From Earliella scabrosa (taxonomy: Eukaryota > Basidiomycota > Agaricomycetes > Polyporales > Polyporaceae), in contig JABYQQ010000010.1 in NCBI GenBank assembly GCA_022605405.1, positions 1 through 64,000 on the forward strand: a DNA stretch of 64,000 nucleotides, read 5' to 3'. Positions 32,465-45,356 of this stretch are shown piece by piece. How positions within the stretch are numbered: the first letter of the stretch is position 1; the number at the start of each line of letters is the position of its first letter. Both the position numbers and the translations under genes were made by a program. Below the pieces are notes generated by a model. It did no database searches. It saw only the letters and a program-made list of their open reading frames with translations, and had not been told where the DNA came from.

Positions 32465-34401
32465 ATGGACCTGCATAACGTCACTATGGATGGGCCCACA
32501 CCACAAGGCTCACAATATGAGCTCTCCTTGCTCAAACATAGTAGCATGAACCCTAACTTGGACGAAGCGACTCCGCAGGGCTCCCACTACGAACTGTCTA
32601 TGGCGAAGTCAGAGCTCGCCATGGACCCGCCTTCGACGCCCAACGTGTCGCAGCTGACGGTGCTCGAACGCTCTCAGCCGCAGGAAGGAACGAACATCCA
32701 GGAACTTGCTCCCATCGACCGCGGGGTAGCTGCGTGGACGTTCTGTGCATGCAGTTTCGTCGCCGAGATGTTCATCTGGGGTTTCTTGTTCAGGTGAGTC
32801 GACACCGCTTGAAAGTTGATCCACAGGAGAATACTGAAGGCCGTGCTAGTTATGGTATCTTTCAAGGTGAGATGTGCCCTGAGATCGGGTGTTATACGAA
32901 GTCCTAAAGTGACTGCCAAGACTACTATACGACACACCCACCGTTCAACAAGTCTTCCCAGGTTGCGATTGCGGCAGTCGGCACAGTGGGACTGGGCATA
33001 CAGTACGGAGAGGTCAGTGATGAACATTAGACCAGACTTTCATGTTGATTGACCACGTCCTTTTCCAGGTTCTCTTTCTATCCATCATGTTCCGGAGGTA
33101 CCCGGAGTACATGAGGGCGGCGATGTGGTCCTCCCTGCTTCTGTACTTCGTCTGCCTCTTCTGTTCCAGCTTCGCGACAGAGGTAAGTCTCCGACCATAA
33201 CCCCTCTATTGGCCCCCAACTCGATACTGTGCGTACCTAGGTATGGCACCTCATCCTCCTACAGGGCGTCGGTTTGGGATTCAGCGGCGGCATCGCCTAC
33301 CTGCCCACAATGATCCTCCTGCCGCAATGGTTCTCGGAGCGCCGAGGGCTCGCAGGTGGGATCATCTTCGCCGGAACGGGTGTCGGCGGTGCGTTCTATT
33401 TCTGCAGTTTGAGTCGCGCGCACCCGAGACACCGCTGATGCTGCATGGGTGGCGCTGTGGTAGGGTTCGTGTTCCCATTCATGTTGAACGCGCTACTGAG
33501 CAACGTCGGCCTCGCTTGGACCCTGCGCATCTGGGCGATCATGACATGCGCTACCACCGCGGTTGCATTCCTCGGGATCCGCCCACGTGTGCCCGTGTCG
33601 AAACCGCATCCGGGACAGAAGCGGCCGCGGTTCATCGTGCCTCAGATGCAGTACTTCAAGAGCCCGCTGTTCTTGAGCTTCGTACGTGATCGCGCGCTGT
33701 ACATCATCGAAGCAGGTCACTAATCTTAGACTATCATGCGCTGGCGAGGTGCAGTCGCTCACCTGCCTGATCCAAGGCCTGTCGTACTTCCCGGTCTCGC
33801 TGTACATCGCGTCCTTCACGCAGCAGATCTCGACCCCGTTCACCGCCACCGTCGTCCTCTCGCTTTTCAACTCCGCGAGCGTCATCGGCCAGATCCTCCT
33901 GGGGTACCTCACCGACCGCTTCGCGTACCCGTGGGTCATGCTCTTCAGCTCCCTCGGCAGCGCGCTCGCCACCTTCCTCCTCTGGGGCTTCGCCCAAGGT
34001 CCCGCGCTGGTCTATCCGTTCGCGATCATCTTTGGCGCACTGGTACGTTGCTCGGGTTATTATCATTGGAAGTACAAGGGCCCAACACTCACCGTGTCCC
34101 TCCGCTCCAGAGTGGAGGCTTCTCCGCCGTGTGGCCGAATGCGGCGGTGGACTGTGCAGGCCGGAAGCCCGAGAACGCGGACATCACCTACGCCGGCACC
34201 GCGGCGTTCAAGGGGGTGTCGGCCGTGATTGGACCTATCCTCTCCGGTGTCCTCCTCGAGGCCGGCAAGGGCTCGTCTTTGAGCGCAAGTTACGGTCGCA
34301 ATGGATATGGGGCTGTGGAGATCTTCGTAGGGTCCTGTGCAGTGGCGACCGGCCTCGGCAGCATTGTGGTTGCCGCTGCGAGGCGACGCATCGTCTCCTG
34401 A
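32465..34401 (+). CDS. MFS transporter, monocarboxylate-transporter-like
   Basis: Eight exons (32465-32793, 32850-32866, 32921-33012, 33069-33182, 33241-33388, 33464-33681, 33755-34042, 34111-34401) give 498 aa. The ATG has a full ACCATGG context. A ~85-residue cytosolic N-terminus contains two copies of TPQGSxYELS. The membrane part begins DRGVAAWTFCACSFVAEMF and shows MCT-family blocks: GFSGGIAYLPTMILLPQWF, ERRGLAGGIIFAGTGVGG, FPFMLNALL, LGYLTDRFAYPWVMLFSSLG. About twelve hydrophobic segments are seen. Fungal MCT-like proteins move monocarboxylates or related metabolites, or act as sensors. The substrate is unknown. Confidence 0.9.
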
Positions 34402-34762
34402 GCTGGGAGGTGTGGGCAATGGTCTAAACACGTAGGCGCGTCAGTAAGATACACTGTTGATACGTACTTGGGGTAGGCGCGCGTGTAGCACGATGGGTAG
34501 GGTAGACAAAGAAGGAGACGTCAGGATAAAAGCAGAATCAAAGGGGGTTGAAGAGAGACATATCAATAGAATACTAGCGTACTTATGGATACAAAGATAC
34601 ATGACCTAGCTAGTGTGCCATAGGACGATCCGTGCGCGCAAATACAGAGCCACAAAGCGAGTCGAGATAAATAGAAGCTGTCTTGCCTGTTGAGATTGAG
34701 ATTGAGTGGAATGTGAAGAATACTTCTTCCGAGTGATTGACCAGTAGCGCGGTCGGCGTTCC
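34402..34762. other. Convergent 3' regions
   Basis: Lies between the transporter stop and the PIL1 stop. AT-richer than the genes. No ORF of interest. Confidence 0.5.
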
Positions 34763-37700
34763 TCACCGAATCCCATTGCCGTTGTCCAAGCTCGTCGCGA
34801 ACCGCCCGGAGCCATACCCCGACGCCCTGTCCGCATTGTCGTCCGTATACGCAGAGATGTAGTCAAAGTCGTCCTCCCCATCCTGGCGGTAATGCGACAC
34901 CGGCCGGTCCTGCTCCCCATACCCCTGCTGCAGGTACGGGTTCGACGCCGAACGCGGGCCCTGGCCCAGACCCTGCCCAGGCTGGAGGTTCTGCGACGGG
35001 TACGGCGAGGCCGGCAACGCTCCCCTCTTCTTCACGTTCAGCGGCGTCGTGTCCGCCACCCCAGATCCGACGCTGTCCACGCTCATGTTCCGCGCCTGGG
35101 GCTGCGGCCGCCGGAACGCCGCGGCGGAGATCGTGCGCGGCCCACCCGCAGAGTTGAACGACGCGTTCGACCCTGTCGTGCTGGGCAGATTGTAGAACGA
35201 GCCCGACTGGGGCGGCCCGGACGGCGTGCTCATCGGGGTGCGGAACGGCGTTCCGTTTGTATCCGACGAGAGAGCGGGCGAAGATGGTTTGGGTAGGTTT
35301 ATGGAAGGTCGCTGCTGGTCGCTCCCGTCGCTGGCCGCTGGAGAGGCCGGCACGGGGATGGTGTCCAAAGTGGGTGCCCTTGTGGCAGGAAAGCTCCCCG
35401 AACGATCACGCTCGCGCACATACATGCCTTCCAACCTTGGACTTGTCGGCTGCGACCCAGGCGCAGGTGCTGTGCTCAGTGAGGGCAGCGGGGACACTGC
35501 TCTCCTCTGATAGGGCGGGATACTGTACTGTGGTCGATTCGACAACGGCGAAGGGGGAGGTTGGGTCTGTGTTGGGGACTGGGGCGGGGAACTCATCATC
35601 AACGCATCGAGCTCACGCGACACCTCCCGAGCAGCAGCCGCATTCAGTGACTTCTCGTCCAGGAGCTGGGTCGCTGGCGGGGTCGGTGCGCGGGCCATTG
35701 CAGGTGGTGAGCGGCCGCGCATATCTGAATCGGACTGTGGAGATGCGGGTTGCGAACATTGGACTGTCATGCAGGTCAGCACTCATTCAATATACGAAGG
35801 GCCTGTTGGTGGTTACCTTCAGGAGACGCCCGTCCGGTCTCTGGTTCCTTGATGTCTTCTTCCAACAAAGGAGGGACGGGGACCCGCGTAGGACTAACGT
35901 GGGTGGACGTCGGAGGGGGAGGGGGCGCGGCGGGGGCGGCAGCGGCAGCAGCAGCAGCATGCTCCTGCTCCTCGTGACGTCTCTCCAGTTCCTTCTCCAT
36001 GTCGCTCACCCCGCCAAACCTCACTCTCCTATCGCCAGACGCATGAGGCAGAGATTCGCGCGAGTCGTTCAGATGGCTAGGAGACATGTACGCAAGCCCG
36101 TCGTCGTCTTCTTCGTGCGGGGACTGCGGGCGAGACGTCGCCTTGTCGTTCCCCATGTCCAGCACTCCCAGCCCGTTCTGCATCGCCCATGGCGGATTCG
36201 AGGGCGCGGCGCCCATGGGTAGCCCTTGACCATCCGAAGGCGAGTACACGGGCGGAGGCGGCGAGTACCGCTGCGGCCCAAAGTCTCCGTTCTTCACGTC
36301 TTGCTGGGGACGGCTCGAACTCGCCCCGACAGCCCCAGTGGAGGAGCCCTCGAACGTGTACTCTCCAAGCGCCTGCGCGATGCTCGCAGAGAACGAGTCG
36401 TCGTTGTTGTTGCCGCGGTCAATCTCGATCGACGGGGCCCGATCCCCCTCCTGCATTGGAGGCGCGTTGATGTACGGGTTCGTGGGGTTGGCAGCGAAGT
36501 TGCTGGGCTGGTTCGATCCGGGTGGAGGACGCGGGCCAAGGGCCTTCACAGGGAAAGTCGCGAAACGGCCCCCACGGGGACTGGCCGGCTTGTCACGCTC
36601 AGCGACGCTGAACGAGCTAGGCTGGGTGGAGGGCGGATTGGAGAAGGATCCGAACTCGTTCACGGACGGGTTCATCGACGACTGAGAGGGCTGCTCGGGA
36701 GACATGAACGGAGATACAGTGAATCCGCTGGCCTCGACCTGGGGAAGTCCAGGATAGCTTGGACCAGGGGACGAAGGTCCGAGTTGTGAGCTCTGCTGTC
36801 CATAGGGCACCCCATTCGCCGAACCCATGGACATGCGACGTTGCTGCGAGGTCGATGGTACCGCAGGCAGTTCGGGTCCAGGCAGCTGTCGAATCGTCCG
36901 GTGGGAGGGATTGGGATCTGGATCCGGTGAATAACTGATCTCAGCTACCGAGCGAGCCGCTTCCGCAACGAGGAACTCGGTCCGCGCGTGTCCGGAGTAG
37001 TAGGCCCTCGGCATCCCGGGCTGGGTTTGATCCAGAGGAATCTCCTGCACAATACATGAGCATATGTTCTCGTCAGCGGTAAAAATCGTGGGCTTACGGC
37101 GATTACAAGCTTGCCCAATTCACCCACGACCTGATGGTACCCTGTCAGATTGCTCACTAGCAGAGGAGGATCGACACTCACAGCACCCTTCTCGCACGCC
37201 TCGAGCAACGCGCCAAACTTGCGGCCCATCCACGCCCGCACGCTCGACCGCTTGAAATCGCCGAGGCTCGCCTCTTCAGCCATAATCTCCGCGTCCATCC
37301 CGCGGATCTCGTCCCGGAGGCGGTTCAGCAGGTCCGTCTGCTGCTGGAGGTTCTTGTTCTCCGGACTCATCTTGCTGAGCTTGCGCTCCGCGCCGTCCGC
37401 GTCCGAAATGAGCGACTTACGGCGCCGCTTGAGCTCGTCGAGGTTCTCCTCGCGCGTCCGCACCGCCTTCATCTGCTCGCGGATCACGCCTTCGTGGTTC
37501 GCCAGCGCCGAGAGCGCGGACGCAAAGTGCAGCAGCAGCGCATTGGATGCGATGAGCGTGTCCTGCTCCCCATTCGCATGAGACGCAGGAGTCTCGAACA
37601 GAAAAAGGAACTCACCCCGAGGTCGTCTCCCTCACCTTGCCCCCACATCCTCAAAGCGTCCGAGGCCCGCGCAAAGTCCACGCTGAGCTTCTGCAGCCTG

Positions 37701-37890
37701 CGGCATATCCGATATTGGCACGCTCAGCCCGCCAACGCGAATTTGACAGGATGTGCTAGTGCATGACATACGAGTTTAGTACCGCCTTCTCCGCGGTGAT
37801 GAGATCCTGAAGGGCCCGGAGGTCCTGTTTTCCGGCGAGGCCGGGGACGGTGGTGTTGTGCGCGATCTTGCGCGCTGCGTTTTTGAACAT
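34763..37890 (-). CDS. Eisosome PIL1-domain protein with long disordered tail
   Basis: Starts at 37890 with MFKNAARKIAHNTTVPGLAG, the conserved PIL1/LSP1 start. The BAR-like coiled coil follows in several exons (KQDLRALQDLITAEKAVL, LQKLSVDFARASDAL, HEGVIREQMKAVRTREEN, ERKLSKMSPENKNLQQQTD, FKRSSVRAWMGRKFGALLEA). Two large exons, 37044-35817 and 35763-34763, then encode about 740 residues rich in Pro, Ser, Gly and Gln, including poly-Ala, an acidic EEDDD segment and many SP/TP sites. The total is about 1,000 aa against ~340 for yeast Pil1. PIL1 proteins build plasma-membrane eisosomes. The SP/TP-rich tail suggests phospho-regulation. An antisense ORF over the tail (35257-36222) is a compositional shadow. 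Confidence 0.88.
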
Positions 37891-38395
37891 GGCTCGGGTA
37901 GTCGTCAGATGGTAGAGGTGCTAGCAATCGTAGTCGTGAGGGGGAAGAAGCGTAGGTTTATACGAGGTCGGGGCAGCCTGCTGCGGAGGAGGAGAAGAAG
38001 AAGAGAGTCGGACAGCCATGCACAGCGCCACGGCGCTTCCGACCCTTGACCTCATCGTGCGGCTGTGCCCGGCTGCACCATGTCGTCAGGAACAAGAGGC
38101 CGAGAAGGCGTCGCATAATGAACATGATACGGCATATATGATACAACCATAGACTACACATGGCAAACACATAGGTATACAGGGGCGGGCAATACTCTAC
38201 AGTATATGACAGTACACTACATCGCGAGCAATGCGCGGGATGGTACAAGATAATGTAAAACACGAACCCGAGAAACATATGTCCGAAGCAACAAGTGTTT
38301 GCGAGGCTCGAGCTCAAGCGACCCTGGAACACGACCCCGACGTCGACGCGAACTTGAGGGTAAGAACCAGCTTGCCCTCGGAGCCAGAGACACGC
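37891..38395. other. Promoter of PIL1-type gene and 3' flank of the next gene
   Basis: No ORF with support. Confidence 0.45.
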
Positions 38396-39692
38396 TTACC
38401 AGCCACCCCAGACAGTGCCGATCTGGTCCATCGCGATCTCGCCCTTCACGAACCGGCGCGACTTGCCTAACCCGCTCATCCCAGCACTTGCAGAGACCCC
38501 GAGGCAGGTCAGGCTCTCCGGACGCGTCTCCTTGGCGCTCTCCGCGATGCTCTCGAGCGGCTTCGCGCTCTTCGACGGCTTCTCCTTCGTGCGCTCCTTG
38601 AAGAGCCGGTTGCGACGAGCGACGGGCTCCTTCGTCTTCTTCGGCTGGGCCTGCGCAGACGCGCGGGCGGGCTTTGGCTTCGGAATCGGCTCCTCCGGCT
38701 CGATGGGGAGAGGCTTGTTGACATTGACGAGGAGCCACTCCCGGCTCATCGTTGAGGTGGGCGTAGAGATGAGGGGCGAGTCCTCCTCCGACTCGGACTC
38801 CTCAGGCGACGAGGGGAAGACGAGGTCGGCGGGGACACCATCCCCGAGCATCTTCCTCACACGCCGCATCTTCTCGCGGCGCATCGATGCCTCGGAAGGA
38901 ATCGAGAACGAGGGAGGGTCGAACACCGTGGTGGTCTGGTTGAATGGAGGCGAGCCGGGGATGGTCTCGAGCCTCGGCTTGCGCGACCGAGAGGGGTTGG
39001 GCACCGCAAGCTGCAGCAGAGGCGGGCGCTGCGAGGGGTAAGGAGACCTCCACGCCAGCTCGTCCGTTTTCACGCGCACGGTCGTTGTTGAGCGACGTGA
39101 AGCAGTGGACGTGCGCGACGCTACAGAGTCGGGGCTCTTCGCACTGGCACGGGCGGCCTCCATGTCGACGTTTGGGGTGGATTTTGTGCGTGCGTGCTTA
39201 CGGAACGGGTTTCGACTGGACGTAGGCGTCTTCGGAGGGACAGGAAGCTCGATCTGCGTTGCTGGAACTGCGATGGGCGCGGGTGTCAGCTCAAGACTTT
39301 GTGAGGGCATAATCATCTCCCCGCTCAGGTGTCTGGTCATATGACGCCACACGGTCAAGGAGAAAGACCAGCTTCCCCTTTGGGAAGCAACCTGCACGTT
39401 CCCCTTTATTCGGCCATGAGGGACATAGCTCACACCACCCACACCAGTGCAGCCAAGCAACCAGGTTCATGAGGAGCGGGGAGACCAAGCGACACTGCAG
39501 GGCCGAATGCGAGTACTCACTAATGTAGGACAGATCAAGGACGTGGGGGGTGCTGCCCAAGACTTGACCGAGTTTATTGTTGGTTCGAATGAGCTTAGCA
39601 CGTTGCTCGCTCGAGAGCTCGTTCCGGGTCGGCGGAGGAGGAGGGAAACGGATGAAGGTAGGGGAGGTTGGCGAAGCAGTGGCAACAGACAT
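38396..39692 (-). CDS. Conserved basidiomycete orphan, basic and Ser/Pro-rich
   Basis: Two exons (39692-39517 and 39332-38396, GT-AG, phases matching) give 370 aa. The start MSVATASPTSPTFIRFPPPP leads to ELSSEQRAKLIRTNNKLGQV, a short conserved helix, then TPHVLDLSYISEH. The middle is disordered and Ser/Thr-rich with NPFRKHARTKSTPNVDME. A second conserved helix is MRREKMRRVRKMLGDGVP. The C-terminus MSGLGKSRRFVKGEIAMDQ ends in VWGGW. The combination of short conserved blocks in a disordered protein is typical of fungal cytoskeletal or signalling adaptors, but no function is known to me. Confidence 0.65.
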
Positions 39693-41760
39693 CGTGGGCG
39701 TCTTCCGATGGATTGAGCGGCACTATAAGGATAACCGAGGACCAGCGGAGAAAGGACAGAACAACGCAGAGCAGACTTGATCAGGTTCCAGATACAAGAC
39801 CTCTAGGGCCTAGAGAGGGGGCGAGCGGCGAGCGATGGAGAGCACAGGAGGGGCACGAAGTGTAGATATACCGCGGAGCACAGACCGCGAAGTAGCGCAA
39901 AACAAAAAGGCCCACAAACGCGCCCTCGTGTTGCCAAACGCGTTCCATGCGCATAAAAAGGTGTGTACGCCATGACCGCGCCGATAGGAAGTGGATCAGT
40001 TGACAGGACTTCGAGCGCATGTCCTGGGAAGCCCTGTCAGTGCACGACAATTGAGACAATAAACAGGGAGCGCCCGCCGCATCCCGCCTGCCCTCACTGA
40101 TTTCATTCCGCGCAAAGGGAAGACCGCTTGCGGTAAGTCGGATGAATCGCGTAGGCACTGCCAGAACATGCCCGCAACAATTGCGTGTGGGCGAGGATGG
40201 TAAGAGATCGCTAGGTACGTTGAGGATCATCCGAATGGATCCAGAAACAACGTATACGTACTTGCCCTCCTTGGCGATATCGATCAGAGTGGCGATTCTG
40301 GCAATGCATCTCAACGACACACGTTGTGCAGGAAATCAATCGCATGGACCATTCCGCACTTGGGGAGATGATGTGGAGAGCGTAAGACAGACATCAAGTT
40401 AGTGGCGGAAGTCAACGACGAGTTCGGTGTATAGACGCCCGAAACTTGACCGGGATTATGCAAGCGCCGGGTACTCCGAGAGGCAGGATTCACTGACAGG
40501 AATCATAAGGGTACTCATTCGTCTCATATAATTAGAGAAACCTTCACGAATTCGTGCCAAAGGAGATGTTCTTTAGGAATGCGCGGCAGTATACTGCGTG
40601 CCAGGATACCGGGGTACCTAGTCCTACTTCGACGGCCTGGGGTCAGTTATGTACCATGGGTGCGTAGTGAGCCGACGAATGTGTTTAGGACCTGCAACGT
40701 TCAATGCAGGGGACGCTGGATCCCCAGAATCACTAAAGCGTGGAGAAAGGACTCGGATCGTGCATCGATCATGTCACTTTATTGGCATCTGAGTCAGAGT
40801 CCGCACGCTGCAGATGTAAGTTGTATGACACCCACCGGTCTCATCAAGGCAAACCAACTTGTACGCCAGTGTCCTTCAACTTCTTTTCAGCTTGCAGCCC
40901 TACCGGAGAGAACGCTTATCTGGTGGGAGAACATTCTGGCGTGATCGCAGTGACAAAACTCCTGCAACGGGGAGGTGGTACGTCGAGTTACTCCGAGGAT
41001 TGGGGATTCTTGGTTTGATAATATTTGGGCAGGTGACAACTTTGACTGATGGAACGCCAACCTCGAGGGGAGAACCGTCGGTATTCAATTGGAGCCACGA
41101 GGTAGGATAAGTCTCGGTCATCTATGATATATGAACTGTCAGTGCCACCGATAGCAGATGGAAGACGGCTAGCCCTAAATACTTCAAGAGGGGCCAAGTG
41201 GCAACACTCCTTTATTGTCCCCTGAGTTTTTTTTGCAAACAGTATCGAAAGACGCTATCTTGTTCTCGTGCGCATCGTGATGCCCTCAGGCTGGTGTTCA
41301 TGACGGACAGCATGTGATTATAACGTATATTGTTAGAGGAGGGCAGGCATGACCTTGAGTATAGTTGACACTTTTTCAATCAATATTGTAGGGGCCTTGT
41401 TGAGTTTGCCACCAAGAGAACAAGTTCGAGAGCGCGCCTAGGAGCACAATGTTCAGTGAGGAACGACTCAAATTGAATGATTCAAGACCTTGTAGAGCTT
41501 TATAATGTTCTTTGTATATATCTTGTCGGCATCTGCCGGGCGTTCAGTATTCTCGAGCGCCTACCTAGAGCAGCAGCCTGAGCGTTTCCAGAGCGTTTCG
41601 GTCTTCCAACGGTCGCCGTCTCAGCTCTCTCTGACCATTTCCCGCACGGCTACGTCTCCTGGCTCTGTTTTACATCTTGTCTGATCTCTACCAGGTCCAA
41701 CACCGTTGTATTCGTACTGCTGCTCAAGTTGTCCCAATCACTTTTGACTAGCATCACAAG
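39693..41760. other. Long intergenic stretch
   Basis: About 2 kb. The 39781-40320 minus-strand ORF and the 40579-41018 plus-strand ORFs have no family, splice support or biased codon use. 41200-41750 is AT-richer (a run of eight T near 41227) and is the likely promoter region of the tRNase Z gene. Confidence 0.4.
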
Positions 41761-41886
41761 CTGGCTTGGATATGTCGTAGGATTGCTCACGCCTTCCACT
41801 TCGCTCCTGCCATAGCATTCCGCCGGCCTGTGCCCTTCCTTCGACGCATCTCAACATCATCTGATCCACCCTCGAAATCTGGAGCT
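41761..41886 (+). promoter_or_regulatory. Possible CTG-started mitochondrial presequence of tRNase Z
   Basis: A CTG at 41761 has A at -3 and G at +4 and is in frame with the ATG at 41887. The 42-codon extension contains three Arg pairs (CRRIAHAF, AFRRPVPFLRR), no acidic residue until near its end, and alternating hydrophobic residues. The nearest in-frame stop upstream is the TAG at about 41749. Confidence 0.4.
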
Positions 41887-44800
41887 ATGTCTGTTTGGCA
41901 CGTGTCAGTTCTGTCCTCCGCGACCTGCGACACGGAGCCGACGCTCTTCGTCAACTTTGGCACCGCGAAGTACATCTTCAATGCGAGCGAGGGGATGGGA
42001 CGTGCCTGGTTGCAGAGCCAGCACTCGATACGGAAGACGAAGGGGTTGTTTGTTACGGCAGCGGGGACGCAGCGGTGCGGTGGTGTTCCAGGTATGAGTC
42101 CATTGCTCTCCTCCAGCGTCCGGGCCGTGTAAAAGGCTGTTTGCATATCCGCAGGGGCTTGCACTCGATGTAGGGTAGCTACGGAGCTAATGCATTGCGT
42201 GGACAGGCCTCTTGATGTTGTGTGCGGACGCGTCAGTTCCTGAAATAGACATCGTAGGTCCGTACGGGTTGATGCATTATCTGGCGACGATGCGGGGATA
42301 TGTGTATCGGTCAGTGCCGAGTCTATTGTATCTTTTGCGTGTCCAACCTACCAATCCGTAGTTCGAACATGACCGTCAAGGCGATTGAAGCTCCCACCGC
42401 TTTGGTTCACACCGCTGAGCCTGGTGCTGCCCCGCCGCCTGTCTTCAAGGATGAAAATTTGACTGTCTACTCGATTCCTCTCTACCCAAACATGGGCTCC
42501 GACCCTGCAGAGGAACTGTCATCACGTCCATTGAAGAGGAAGCGCTCCCCGTCACCTCCCACAGCTTCCAAGCGTTCATCCCCACCGCTCACGGACCGTC
42601 CAGTGGAGTCCAGCTCTCCGGTCTCGACCGCCATCTCTCTCCAGGCTAGCTCGGACGACTTCACGCCGTCAACGCTGACAGGTGCCGACGCGCAGGAATG
42701 GCGCAAGCTCATGCTACAAGTCATGTTCCCCATGCAGGCGCCTCCAGAGGTCGATCCGTCGCTTTCGAAGAAGGCAAAACAGCGCGCGCGGGAAGCCCTC
42801 CAGGGCCAGGGACCCGCTCTTCAGTCTAGAATCAATCCTGGAGACAACAAGCATTCGCGGCTTCCACGCTTGGCAGCAGGGGACGGGTCGGATCCGCCTG
42901 CGCTTCCGACGTTGGCGTACCTGTGCGTCGGCCCCAGCGTTCGTGGCAAGTTCGACGTTAAGAAGGCCGAGGCGTTGGGCGTTCCACGGGGACCTATACG
43001 TGGGCAACTGACCAAAGGAGAGACTATCACGTTTGAGGTCGATGACGGCAACGGCGGTCAAACCCAAAGGTCGGTCAGGCCGGAGGAGTGTGTCGGTCCT
43101 AGCGAAGTGCCGCAAGTGAGCTTGAACATCTCTCTGCTCGCCGCTCGCACAATGACCGATGTGGTTCTAGGCAATACTGATCGTCGATGTGCCAACAGCT
43201 GGATATATACCGTCCCTAATGGCGTCCTTCACCGAGTCTCCCTTCTTCTCGCAGTATCGGTCCAAGGCTGAAGAGGTTCGGAGGCAACACCCGGTGCACG
43301 CGGTGTATCATCTATGCGGTGAAGATGTGCTGGAAGATGAGAGGTATAAGGAGTTCATGAACGGTTTCTCTGATGAGACACATGTAAGTCGATACCGGCG
43401 CTCTATAAGGATAATATTGACGCATACACCCAGCACATCATATCGTCAAAGCAACATACACCAAACAAGGTGGCGTTTACACGTTCCGCGCTCGTTCAGG
43501 CAAAGTTGCACCAGCTCGACACGGACATATTTCCGCTCCCCAAGTACGACCTTTCACCACAGCGTGATTTCAGTTGTGAGTCAGTTCCCCTGCTCTCTGT
43601 GTCCATATTCATTGTATCGTAGCTATCGCTGGACTTCCGCCAAAGGCTATACTGTCTCAACCTGACGTCTTCTTGAGCGTACGCCCTGTACGACCACCTA
43701 CGCAGGACGAGCAAGCCAAGGAAGACGAGTTCAATCCGTTAGTCGCGGCTGGTTCCTTGCCAGAACTGTCAACCTCGGTGAAGGAAAGTTTTGAAGCCGT
43801 CAAGACCCGTGTATCTGAACGGGCTGGTAGGAGCAGTCCGGCGAGCCAGCCGGGCGACGACGTGGTCATCACGCCGCTTGGCACTGGGAGCGCCATCCCG
43901 ACTCGGATGCGCAATGGTACAACATGCTCCATCACTCAACATATGACATTCATTGATTCGCATCTTGCCAGTGTCCGGCACCCTCATACAGATCCCTCAT
44001 CATGGCACCATATTGCTGGACTGCGGCGAAAACACATGGGGCCAGCTTGCACGCACTTTCGGGGACGATCCCGACCGCCGCGCGGGTGTGTGGCAAGTCC
44101 TGCGTGACCTCAAGTGCATCTTCCTCAGCCATATGCATGGCGACCACCACATGGGACTATCGAAGATCCTGATGATGCGTGCGGCGGTGGGGTCCCATCT
44201 GTGTTGTCGCTTGCCTCTTCGGCACTAACAATTTGGTATAGATGTACCCACCTCCCACAGAACCGCTCTATGTGGTTGGTCTGCGCCCACACCTCATGTA
44301 TATGGTTGAGCGACAAGAGATCGAAGACCTCGGTTTGGGAGACCCGAACGGTGTTGTGATGGTTCTCTCGGATGCGCTCAACTGGCGTTTTGCCCGACCC
44401 TACAGCAGAAACCAGATCGAGGATGAACCCTTCATGAACGCTGACAGGTACGCCGACATGCCCGCCCTCATTCTGCTATCTATGCGTACCTGACAGCTCC
44501 TCTGACCTGCGTTGATTCCGATCGTACACAGGGCGCGCGAGAACGCGCAGGCGATGTGCCGCGCCCTCGGGCTCAGAAGCTTCACCACGGTCGATGTGGC
44601 GCACCGCATCCGCTGCTACGGCGTGGTCATCAGGCACAAGGACGGCTGGGGCGTAGCGTGAGTGTTGAACTTTGCTGTCTTTCTGCTGCTTGTGTCCTTG
44701 TAGCCCCACCCGCCCATCCTCCCGCTCCTCCCTGCTTCTTGGCTTCCTGGCTTCCTATCGGCTTGAACAAAGCTTCGCGGATCGGAGTGGGGCGACGGAG

Positions 44801-45356
44801 CTGACACGACTGTCCATCTAGCTTTTCCGGGGACACGATGCCGACCGACAACCTCGTCAGAGCCGGGCGCGACGTCACTCTGCTCATCCACGAGGCGAGC
44901 ATGAGCCCAGAAGAGGAGGAGCTCGCGCGCGAGAAGGCGCACAGCACGTCCGCGCAGGCGATCGATGTGGGCAGACGGTGAGTGTGTCCCCGTCCGTGCC
45001 CATGTTCCATATGTGGTGCTTTGCTCCTGCACTTGACCCCCGCGGGCTCCCACATCGCCCCACACCGCATGCGCATTCTGTGTTTCAAACATACTCATCT
45101 GACATGTTCTTGACCTCCCAGGATGCGCGCGCAGAAGCTGCTCCTCACGCATTTCTCAGCCCGGTACCCGGGGATGCCGCCTCGTCAGGGCGGAGACGCA
45201 TCGGGCGGGCCACTGATTGGGCTTGCGTTCGACTATTCCAGGATCCGCCTGGGAGACATGTGGAAGCTCAACATGTACCTGCCCGCGATCCAGCACACAT
45301 TCAACGAGCTCGGCGAGGAGGACCCGATGGAGATCGACCTGACAAAACTACAGTAG
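41887..45356 (+). CDS. TRZ1: Long-form tRNase Z (ELAC2/Trz1-type)
   Basis: Removes the 3' trailer from precursor tRNAs. Eleven exons from 41887 to 45356, all phases matching, give 882 aa from the ATG at 41887 ([15 protein letters not shown]). The N-terminal pseudo-MBL half has [33 protein letters not shown] and [10 protein letters not shown]. The C-terminal catalytic half has [29 protein letters not shown], the zinc motif [22 protein letters not shown] and [11 protein letters not shown] frame in phase with the ATG stays open upstream to 41752 and encodes an Arg-rich, acid-free segment, so a mitochondrial form is possible. The gene is tail to tail with the GH51 gene, about 195 bp apart. Confidence 0.95.

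Noticed and set aside
33389..33463. Apparent non-canonical acceptor in the transporter (frame GGAVVG seems to need a GG end)
   Set aside because: A normal TAG acceptor at 33461-33463 gives GTGVGG-FVFPF, which matches the family and keeps the phase.
35257..36222. 321-codon plus-strand ORF
   Set aside because: It is antisense to the PIL1 tail exons and mirrors their low-complexity composition.
39781..40320. 179-codon minus-strand ORF
   Set aside because: No recognisable motif, no splice context and no codon bias like the neighbouring genes.
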